From positions 1 to 10,050 of the forward strand of contig CAMPKR010000064.1 in the NCBI GenBank assembly GCA_946887345.1: a stretch of DNA of 10,050 nucleotides. The letters are read 5' to 3'. A model generated the notes under the pieces. That model was not told where the DNA came from, ran no database searches, and saw only the letters and a program-made list of their open reading frames with translations. Shown piece by piece: positions 1 to 4,625 of this stretch; within the stretch, counting starts at the first letter, position 1, and each line of letters starts with the position of its first letter. Both the position numbers and the translations under genes were made by a program. This DNA is from an uncultured Bacteroidota bacterium (lineage in GTDB: Bacteria; Bacteroidota; Bacteroidia; Chitinophagales; Chitinophagaceae).

Positions 1-45
<45 letters not shown>

Positions 46-226
46 AAATGAATTGCTTGTTCACTGACTAATTTTTTGAACTCTAACTGTTATAAAGTAG
101 TTATTGCTAACTACGTGTATTTAGTTATTATTTTAAGAAAATTAGACGTGTAACATTGTATTAATTAGTTACGCTAAATTTTACCTGCTGTAGAGAACTT
201 CATCTCTACAACTGCTGTTTTACTTT

Positions 227-244
227 CCCATTCTTTCAAAGACC
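227..244 (-). promoter_or_regulatory. boxA-like antitermination element, promoter-distal
   Basis: The minus strand reads GGTCTTTGAAAGAATGGG. This resembles the TCTTTGA-containing boxA of other Bacteroidota rRNA leaders and the E. coli boxA TGCTCTTTAACAA. In rRNA leaders boxA recruits the NusB/NusE antitermination complex. The assignment rests on a short match plus position about 180 nt upstream of 16S. Confidence 0.4.
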
Positions 245-311
245 TTTCAAACCGAAGTCTGATATGTAATGTTCGTAGTCCCGAGCTACTCGTCCGGCCA
301 ACCGGAAACAT

Positions 312-328
312 CAAATTTTTAAGAACTT
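312..328 (-). promoter_or_regulatory. boxA-like element, promoter-proximal
   Basis: The minus strand reads AAGTTCTTAAAAATTTG. Its core GTTCTTAAAAA resembles boxA (8 of 13 positions of TGCTCTTTAACAA). It lies about 35 nt downstream of the predicted start of the proximal promoter, which suits an early antitermination site. The leader is AT-rich, so a chance match is possible. Confidence 0.35.
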
Positions 329-367
329 TTCAGCGTTTTTTGCTGTCCCTCATTTCGTTTGGGAGTG

Positions 368-398
368 CAAAGGTAGGAGTGTTTTATTAACTTCCAAA
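368..398 (-). promoter_or_regulatory. rRNA promoter, proximal (P2)
   Basis: On the minus strand TTTG (398-395) is followed after exactly 19 nt by TACCTTTG (375-368). This is a full match to the Bacteroidota housekeeping promoter TTTG-N19-21-TAnnTTTG recognised by the group's unusual primary sigma factor. Transcription should begin about 7 nt downstream, near 361, giving a leader of roughly 315 nt. Position directly upstream of 16S supports the call. Confidence 0.85.
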
Positions 399-480
399 AT
401 CTTTCTGAGATTTTTATTTTCCTCAGGCGATTTTGACACCCACTTTACAAAGAGCTTTCCCTTATTTCCGTAAGGGGACG

Positions 481-511
481 CAAAGATAGGGACTGTTTTC
501 AATTCAGCAAG
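481..511 (-). promoter_or_regulatory. rRNA promoter, distal (P1)
   Basis: On the minus strand CTTG (511-508) is followed after 19 nt by TATCTTTG (488-481). The -7 element is a full match to TAnnTTTG, and the -33 element has one mismatch. It sits 113 nt upstream of the proximal promoter with the same spacer length, the usual tandem arrangement of rRNA operons. An AT-rich stretch at about 512-560, upstream of the -33 element, could act like an UP element (inference). Confidence 0.78.
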
Positions 512-728
512 AATTGTACGGCATATTTTAATTCTCTATCCGATTCTATTCTGCAACAGGGTTAGAAAAAATTCTGAAAGGGTTATAAAGTTACAGAAAA
601 GTCCATTCAGGCGCGAAAAAATCAGTGTGGATTACTGAAAACTTATCCCCCTAAAACCTTATTGATAATTACCGGCTTATGAAAGCAATAAACACTTTAA
701 CAGCTTAAAATGTGCATTACTCAGCTCT
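512..728. other. Gene-free stretch between methyltransferase and rRNA promoters
   Basis: This 217-nt AT-rich stretch has no credible ORF or RNA gene. It contains the weak minus-strand terminator candidate at 616-638 and the AT-rich upstream region of the distal rRNA promoter. A short palindrome AGCTCT-TC-AGAGCT (723-736) overlaps the methyltransferase stop codon but lacks a T-run. Confidence 0.6.
616..638 (-). terminator. Weak intrinsic terminator candidate after the methyltransferase
   Basis: On the minus strand TCAGT (638-634), a 7-nt loop and ACTGA (626-622) are followed directly by TTTTTT (621-616). The stem is only 5 bp and AT-rich. Its position, about 90 nt past the methyltransferase stop and before the rRNA promoters, fits a terminator that keeps readthrough out of the rRNA operon. 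Confidence 0.4.
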
Positions 729-1529
729 TCAGAGCTTACTGGCCTTCAGGGTATACATGATAGGGAGTTTACCTTCCATCCCTTTTATCTGGAATTTACC
801 CCGCTCTATTTCCACAGTCTTTGCAAAACAATCGTAAGGCGAAAAATCCAGTTCCTCAAAGACTTCTATCTGCAAACCGGCGTCTATCAGGCTCTGCATC
901 ACCTCTGCCAGACCGTGATTCCAGCCCACCGACTCTAATTCAATATCAGCGTCCTTGTCTGCATAGGTGCCTTTCTCAGTTTCCACTATCGCCTCACCGT
1001 TAAAATACGGGTACTGAACATAAGTGAACTCATTGTCAAACATCCACAATGCCGGATGGAAATCCGCAAAAACAAACTTTCCGCCCTGGCTTACATAGCG
1101 CGCCACCACTTCAGCCCAGGTCTTTATATGAGGCAACCAACCTATAGTGCCGTAGGAGGTAAAAACAATATCAAACTGCTCATCCAGGTACTGAGGTAAA
1201 CTGTAAAGATCGCAACAGATAAACCTGGTATTCAGCCCCAATTCCTTTGCCAGCCCGTTCGCCGCCTCTATGGCCTTATCCGACAGATCTACTCCTGTTA
1301 CCTCAGCGCCCATCCTTGCCAATGAAAGCGAGTCTTGACCAAAGTGGCACTGTAAGTGGAGAATTTTCAATCCCTTCACATCTCCAAGCAATGCCAGTTC
1401 CGGACTGTTTAGTGTGTTTTCACCTGCCAGAAACGCTGGCATGTCATAAAAATCAGAAGCCAGATGATGCTTTGTTTTCTCGTTCCAAAGCGCTTTGTTT
1501 ATCTCTATGTAATTACTTCCTTGTTCCAT
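729..1529 (-). CDS. Class I SAM-dependent methyltransferase
   Basis: The 266-aa protein has a Rossmann-type methyltransferase fold. Residues 56-68 (ILHLQCHFGQDSL) form motif I in the degenerate LQCHFGQD form of one widespread subfamily. Asp81 in GVDLSD is the acidic residue expected to bind the SAM ribose, and Asp107 in CCDLYS fits the adenine-side motif. The N-terminus (NKALWNEKTKHH...SDFYDMPAF) is typical of the subfamily, so the ATG at 1529 is very likely the true start. The substrate cannot be told, and proximity to 16S rRNA is not evidence for rRNA as target. No Shine-Dalgarno sequence is visible. A strong terminator ends only 5 nt upstream of the start codon, so its expression must come from readthrough or from a promoter close to or inside that hairpin. 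Confidence 0.9.
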   Translation of the reverse strand: MEQGSNYIEINKALWNEKTKHHLASDFYDMPAFLAGENTLNSPELALLGDVKGLKILHLQCHFGQDSLSLARMGAEVTGVDLSDKAIEAANGLAKELGLNTRFICCDLYSLPQYLDEQFDIVFTSYGTIGWLPHIKTWAEVVARYVSQGGKFVFADFHPALWMFDNEFTYVQYPYFNGEAIVETEKGTYADKDADIELESVGWNHGLAEVMQSLIDAGLQIEVFEELDFSPYDCFAKTVEIERGKFQIKGMEGKLPIMYTLKASKL

Positions 1530-1534
1530 GGGTG

Positions 1535-1572
1535 AAAAAAGTGAGGCAGGTAAGCTAGATGCTTACCTGCCT
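1535..1572 (-). terminator. Strong intrinsic terminator of the hydrophilic-protein gene, abutting the methyltransferase start
   Basis: A perfect 12-bp stem (minus-strand arms 1572-1561 and 1555-1544, AGGCAGGTAAGC/GCTTACCTGCCT) with a 5-nt loop is followed, after a 3-nt gap, by TTTTTT (1540-1535). It works only in the minus direction, since no T-run follows on the plus strand. It lies 26 nt past the stop of the 1598-1885 gene. The T-run ends 5 nt before the methyltransferase ATG, so the hairpin could also act as an attenuator or mask that gene's ribosome entry. Confidence 0.85.
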
Positions 1573-1597
1573 TGTAAAGTTAACTCTTTTCACAACA

Positions 1598-1885
1598 CTA
1601 CAACCCCGGCGTCTTACCTTGCCTGTTCTGGTTCCCAACGTTACGATCATCTTCGTCTACATCTATCTTCTGCTCTTGTGAAGTATCCAGGTCTTTTTCG
1701 TCACGCTCATTGTGCATATGTTCGTTTTCCCTGTTTACTTGTTTTTGTTCCTCGTCAGAAGAGTAGCCGGCGTGACCACCAGACCTTGCACCCTGTTGCT
1801 GTTCATTGCCTCGTTCTGAATTTTGCTGATTCAGGCGTTCATTAGCTGAACCTGTGCCTTGCTTCGGCTGACCTTGATCTTTCAT
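1598..1885 (-). CDS. Small hydrophilin-like, disordered Gln/Asn/Gly-rich protein
   Basis: The 95-aa protein is extremely hydrophilic and low in complexity: by count about 14 Gln, 10 Asn and 11 Gly, with many Asp, Glu, Lys and Arg and almost no large hydrophobic residues. It has no signal peptide, membrane segment or Cys. It is probably disordered and cytosolic. Glycine near 12% with high hydrophilicity meets the compositional idea of hydrophilins, proteins often made under desiccation or osmotic stress; function here is inference. It is accepted as real because it is preceded by a sigma-54-like promoter (1911-1925) and followed by a strong terminator (1535-1572), forming a tidy one-gene unit. 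I do not recognise a named family. Confidence 0.72.
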   Translation of the reverse strand: MKDQGQPKQGTGSANERLNQQNSERGNEQQQGARSGGHAGYSSDEEQKQVNRENEHMHNERDEKDLDTSQEQKIDVDEDDRNVGNQNRQGKTPGL

Positions 1886-1910
1886 AGTTAACGGTTTTTA
1901 GTCTAAACAC

Positions 1911-1925
1911 GAAAAGACTGTGCCA
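1911..1925 (-). promoter_or_regulatory. Putative sigma-54 (-24/-12) promoter of the hydrophilin-like gene
   Basis: The minus strand reads TGGCACAGTCTTTTC. The -24 element TGGCAC is perfect against TGGCAC-N5-TTGC, the spacing is right, and the -12 element TTTC has one mismatch. The expected start near 1899 gives a leader of about 14 nt before the ATG at 1885. No TAnnTTTG housekeeping box is seen here. The first 13 bases recur upstream of the other small minus-strand gene (3339-3351). Confidence 0.55.
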
Positions 1926-2026
1926 TATACTAATTCCCCTGGATTTTAACGAAAAGTGCAGTTAATAAAAAACTCTAAATTTCTTTTTACTAACCTGTAT
2001 TTCAGGAAACAAGATTCCTTATCTTT

Positions 2027-2464
2027 ATGACAGTGAAGAAGGATATTTTTATACTAATAGCAGAGGATGACGCCGACGACCGATTCCTGCTTAAGGCCGC
2101 TTTTGAAGAAAACGGCTTTACCGACAGATTACATTTTGTAGAGAACGGCGTGGAAGCACTCGATTACCTGCAGAGCCTGTGTAATAACGCCAATGAGCCT
2201 GTGCTACCCAAGTTTATGCTACTGGACCTGAATATGCCTAAGAAAGATGGTCGCGAGGTACTAAAAGAATTAAAACAACATCCGGAACTAAAAAAGATAC
2301 CCGTCGTAATTTTCAGCACTACCAATAACGAACAGGAAATGCGCCGCTGTTACGAACTAGGCGCTAACTCCTACATAACCAAGCCTAATAGTTTCGAGAG
2401 CCTGCTAAAGACTGTAGCAGCACTTAGAAGCTATTGGATGCACAGCAGCGGCGTTCCTGCATAA
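2027..2464 (+). CDS. Single-domain response regulator (Rcp1/CheY-like receiver)
   Basis: The 145-aa protein is a receiver domain with no output domain. It shows the acidic cluster E13-D14-D15, the phospho-acceptor Asp67 in LLDLNMPKKDG, Ser97 at the switch position and Lys119 in ITKP, so it should be phosphorylatable. The long insert before the acceptor (residues about 50-62) is typical of the Rcp1 branch often paired with phytochrome-type histidine kinases. The kinase at 6122-7675 has that type of phospho-acceptor helix and is a possible partner (inference). It probably relays a phosphate or acts by protein contact. It is transcribed divergently from the hydrophilin-like gene. No clear promoter or Shine-Dalgarno sequence was found; TAAATTTC at 1976-1983 is a poor match to the -7 box. 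Confidence 0.92.
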   Translation: MTVKKDIFILIAEDDADDRFLLKAAFEENGFTDRLHFVENGVEALDYLQSLCNNANEPVLPKFMLLDLNMPKKDGREVLKELKQHPELKKIPVVIFSTTNNEQEMRRCYELGANSYITKPNSFESLLKTVAALRSYWMHSSGVPA

Positions 2465-2673
2465 CAAATAGAACATTTTATAATTGATAAAGAGGCATCC
2501 TCCATAATGCCTTTGCTATTGAACCAATATTTAGCCAGAACCTAATTGGCTGATTTACTTTGGCATACGCTGTAAGGCAAAAAAATGCTGGTAAAAAGCC
2601 GATATCGCATTGCAAAAAAGAGCAGCAGTATATACATTGCAGCGTCTTTTAACGCCCCTTGGAGACAATTAAT
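2465..2673 (+). other. Intergenic region between the two receiver genes, with weak hairpins
   Basis: This 209-nt AT-rich gap has no ORF of note. An imperfect hairpin AGGCAT/ATGCCT (2493-2512) is followed by TTTGCTATT and could be a weak terminator for the first receiver. A second small stem, AGCCA/TGGCT (2533-2551), is followed by a T-rich stretch. No convincing promoter for the second receiver was found. Confidence 0.4.
2661..2665 (+). promoter_or_regulatory. Ribosome binding site that fixes the start of the second receiver
   Basis: GGAGA lies 8 nt before the ATG at 2674, an ideal Shine-Dalgarno position. It overlaps the alternative upstream TTG codon (2659-2661) and so argues that the ATG, not the TTG, is used. 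Most other genes here lack such a site. Confidence 0.65.
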
Positions 2674-3033
2674 ATGCAAGAGCATCGGAAAGTTTTAATT
2701 ATCGACGACGAAATTGACCTATCACTTCTACTTCAAAGTTACCTTACCCGCAAAGGTTATGATGTACATATTACCCACACTATTGAAGAGGGCCTCGTAA
2801 AATTAAGAGAACTTAATCCTGCTATTTTATTCCTTGACAATAACCTTCCTGATGGAACGGGCTGGGAAATTGCACCGAAAATTGCTGCCGAACACGAAAA
2901 CCTTTTTATCTGCATGATCAGTGCTTACCACCCCTCACAACCTGTAATGCCGGGGAACAGCAAATTCCTGGTAATAGAAAAGCCTGTGAGCATCGCCGAG
3001 ATAGACAGGCAATTTGTAGAACACAATCTCTAA
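2674..3033 (+). CDS. Single-domain response regulator, NtrC-receiver-like
   Basis: The 119-aa protein is a stand-alone receiver. Asp11, Asp12 and Glu13 form the acidic pocket, Asp55 in FLDNNLPDG is the phospho-acceptor, Ser83 is the switch residue and Lys103 sits in IEKP. All key residues are present, though the alpha4-beta5 region is short and unusual (YHPSQPVMPGNSKF). Its N-terminus (KVLIIDDEIDLSLLLQSYL) resembles that of the NtrC-type activator in this window (KILVIDDDNDMCLLLSRFL). This suggests it could compete for, or share, the same kinase (inference). The ATG at 2674 is preferred over an in-frame TTG at 2659 because GGAGA lies between them. A hairpin at 3057-3092 follows. Confidence 0.9.
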   Translation: MQEHRKVLIIDDEIDLSLLLQSYLTRKGYDVHITHTIEEGLVKLRELNPAILFLDNNLPDGTGWEIAPKIAAEHENLFICMISAYHPSQPVMPGNSKFLVIEKPVSIAEIDRQFVEHNL

Positions 3034-3056
3034 AGTCGATTCTCCATAAAACGAAA

Positions 3057-3092
3057 GAAGCCGCAGCCTTGAGAGAGACAAGCTGCAGCTTC
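3057..3092. terminator. Bidirectional terminator hairpin between convergent genes
   Basis: GAAGC-c-GCAG-c-CTTG pairs with CAAG-CTGC-a-GCTTC around an AGAGAGA loop, a long GC-rich stem with one mismatch and one bulge. It lies 23 nt after the second receiver's stop and beyond the end of the convergent lmo0937-type gene. In the minus direction it is followed by TTTCGTTTT, a fair U-tract. In the plus direction the next T-run is distant (3134-3140), after a weak AGAGA/TCTCT stem. It is best as the minus-strand terminator. Confidence 0.6.
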
Positions 3093-3149
3093 ATTGAAAA
3101 CAACAGAGGATATGAGAGAGGAAATAAAATCTCTTTTTTTGAAAGTCCG

Positions 3150-3305
3150 TTAATCTATACTACCTCGCCTTATAAAGCCAAGCAATAAGGATACCACTGC
3201 TAGCACGAGCAGAATGTGAATTAAGCTACCGGCATTGCCCACAAAAAATCCGAGCACCCAGCCTACCACTAATATTATCGCTATCAAATACAGTATCGAT
3301 CTCAT
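3150..3305 (-). CDS. lmo0937-family small membrane protein
   Basis: The 51-aa protein was read directly: it starts MRSILYLIAIILVVGWVLGF, continues FVGNAGSLIHILLVLAVVSL and ends LLGFIRRGSID. It has two hydrophobic helices (about 4-22 and 28-45) separated by a Gly/Asn/Ala/Gly turn, with a positive RR near the C-terminus. Length and pattern (MRSILYLIA, GWxLGFFVGNAG, LIHILLV) match the lmo0937 family, whose function is unknown but which often sits near stress genes. The start is the ATG at 3305. A putative sigma-54 promoter lies 46 nt upstream, and a hairpin terminator (3057-3092) lies downstream. Confidence 0.88.
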   Translation of the reverse strand: MRSILYLIAIILVVGWVLGFFVGNAGSLIHILLVLAVVSLLLGFIRRGSID

Positions 3306-3422
3306 AGTCTTTTAAGTTTTGTCTACCAATAGAGGAATAAAGACTGTGCCAGCGGACGAGTAAGCATAGTAAGCTCAGGCATAATGGCATGAAATTGTTC
3401 AGGTTACTGCAAAAGTCATCGG
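3306..3422. other. Divergent control region of the lmo0937-type and oxidoreductase genes
   Basis: This 117-nt gap holds the minus-strand sigma-54-like site at 3337-3351. In the plus direction it holds TGGCATGAAATTGTT (3385-3399), 38 nt before the oxidoreductase ATG. That is close to a sigma-54 site but with a spacer one base too short. Two GGCAT copies (3378-3382, 3386-3390) are spaced 8 nt apart. No housekeeping promoter box was found for either gene. Confidence 0.4.
3337..3351 (-). promoter_or_regulatory. Putative sigma-54 (-24/-12) promoter of the lmo0937-type gene
   Basis: The minus strand reads TGGCACAGTCTTTAT. The -24 TGGCAC is perfect; the -12 part TTAT matches TTGC only in its TT. 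The first 13 bases equal the site before the hydrophilin-like gene. The expected start near 3325 gives a leader of about 20 nt. No TAnnTTTG box is visible. The weak -12 element leaves open that the repeat is a binding site for another regulator. Confidence 0.5.
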
Positions 3423-4625
3423 ATGGACCTTATTTCTGAGCATCTCTATTGGCTGATGAGAAATGGTATTCCTCACAGCTATCCCTCACTTCAGAAGGAT
3501 GTATCCGCAGATATCGCGATCATCGGGACTGGTATAAGCGGTACGCTTACTGCCTATTACCTGGGTAAAGCCGGGTACAAAGTAGTGCAGGTAGATAGGC
3601 GGCATGCAGCGATGGGCAGTACCGTAGCCAGCACTTCTCTTCTACAATACGAAATAGACACCCCTATGCATGATCTGGCCGAAAAAATAGGAGAAGTTAA
3701 TGCTGTACGCTGCTACCAGCTTTGTCTTGAGGCGATCTATGAACTGCGCCGGACCTGCGCACCGTTCTCAAAACATGTTGGCTTCAAACTGCGGCCCAGC
3801 CTGCAATATGCGTCGCATAAAAAAGACATAGAACCCTTAAGAAGAGAATATGAGTTGCGAAAAAAACATGGCTTCAAACTCAGATGGCTCGAAACCGAAG
3901 AGATTAGAAAGCTCTTCGGTTTAGAAGCCAGGGCTGCCTTACTTTCCGCCGACGCTGCAGAAGCTGATGCATATTTTGCTACTCATTATCTATTGCAATC
4001 CTGCCTCAGGATGGGCAACCAGGTATATGACAACTCCAATGTAACTAAAATAGACCACAAAAGAGATGGAGTGTTACTTAATACCGATACCGGTTACACA
4101 GTCAAAGCGAAGAAACTGGTCATTGCCTGCGGCTACGAAAGTAGCCACTATATTCCTTTTAAAGTTGCCAAGTTATACTCCACTTATGCCATTGTAACCG
4201 AACCAGTGGACAAGAAACTGCTATGGCACAAACGAAGCCTTATATGGGAAACTGCCATGCCCTACATGTACTACCGTATTACCGGCGATAACCGGATACT
4301 GATAGGCGGCAAGGACGATGATTTCTATAATCCCGACAAGCGCGACGCCTCTGTAAAAAGAAAAGCTAAACAACTTGAAAATGCTTTCAAAAAAAAATTT
4401 CCCGACATACCCATCCGCACAGATTTTCGCTGGGCGGGAACTTTTGCGGGCACCGCAGACGGTCTGCCTTACATAGGCGAGCTAAAGGAAACGCCCAATA
4501 CCTATTTTGCCCTTGGCTTTGGTGGCAATGGCATTACCTTCAGCCTCGTAGCCGCTAAAATAATCTGTGACATAATATCAGGAAAGGAAAATAACGACGC
4601 TAAGTTATTTGCCTTTAATCGTTAA
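3423..4625 (+). CDS. DAO-family FAD-dependent oxidoreductase
   Basis: The 400-aa soluble flavoenzyme starts with a dinucleotide-binding motif at residues 33-40 (IIGTGISG) and Asp58 at the end of the second strand, expected to bind the FAD ribose. The C-terminal FAD-contact region RWAGTFAGTADGLPYIG...FALGFGGNGITFS (about 336-374) is typical of the D-amino-acid oxidase/glycine oxidase fold. Members oxidise C-N bonds of amino acids or amines with FAD; the substrate cannot be inferred. It lacks the C-terminal Rieske domain that some bacterial relatives carry. There is no signal peptide. No Shine-Dalgarno sequence is seen at the ATG; the N-terminal 28 residues before the Rossmann motif are normal for this family. 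Its stop overlaps the stop of the convergent kinase gene by 4 nt. The upstream TGGCATGAAATTGTT is a weak hint of shared control. Confidence 0.9.
   Translation: MDLISEHLYWLMRNGIPHSYPSLQKDVSADIAIIGTGISGTLTAYYLGKAGYKVVQVDRRHAAMGSTVASTSLLQYEIDTPMHDLAEKIGEVNAVRCYQLCLEAIYELRRTCAPFSKHVGFKLRPSLQYASHKKDIEPLRREYELRKKHGFKLRWLETEEIRKLFGLEARAALLSADAAEADAYFATHYLLQSCLRMGNQVYDNSNVTKIDHKRDGVLLNTDTGYTVKAKKLVIACGYESSHYIPFKVAKLYSTYAIVTEPVDKKLLWHKRSLIWETAMPYMYYRITGDNRILIGGKDDDFYNPDKRDASVKRKAKQLENAFKKKFPDIPIRTDFRWAGTFAGTADGLPYIGELKETPNTYFALGFGGNGITFSLVAAKIICDIISGKENNDAKLFAFNR

Larger units (their letters stand above)
46..361 (-). other. 16S rRNA leader (5' external transcribed spacer)
   Basis: This AT-rich stretch lies between the proximal rRNA promoter (expected start near 361) and the 16S gene, and it has no ORF. 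It holds several structures. An 8-bp perfect hairpin lies at 189-196/203-210 with a 6-nt loop. A small CGAG/CTCG hairpin lies at 282-292. CCGG-TTGG-CCGG lies at 294-305. Two boxA-like elements are listed separately. Such leaders carry antitermination signals and the 5' half of the stem cut during 16S maturation; the partner half would be beyond the left edge. The leader role is inferred from position. Confidence 0.75.

Noticed and set aside
1345..1350. Other TGGCAC hexamers (plus strand 1345-1350, 4224-4229, 7823-7828; minus strand 9690-9695)
   Set aside because: All lie inside coding sequences and none has TTGC-like bases at the -12 distance.
1994..2006. Dyad CCTG-TATTT-CAGG as an enhancer site for the NtrC-type activator
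   Set aside because: Only 4-bp arms, and no similar copy was found upstream of the second sigma-54-like site.
2020..2027. TATCTTTA as a -7 box for the first receiver
   Set aside because: It touches the start codon, so transcription would begin inside the gene, and there is no -33 element.
2610..2640. Possible promoter (ATTG ... ATACATTG) before the second receiver
   Set aside because: The -7 part departs from TAnnTTTG at several positions; not better than chance in AT-rich DNA.
2659..2673. TTG start extending the second receiver by five residues
   Set aside because: GGAGA overlaps the TTG and sits 8 nt before an ATG at 2674, and the receiver fold starts right after that ATG.
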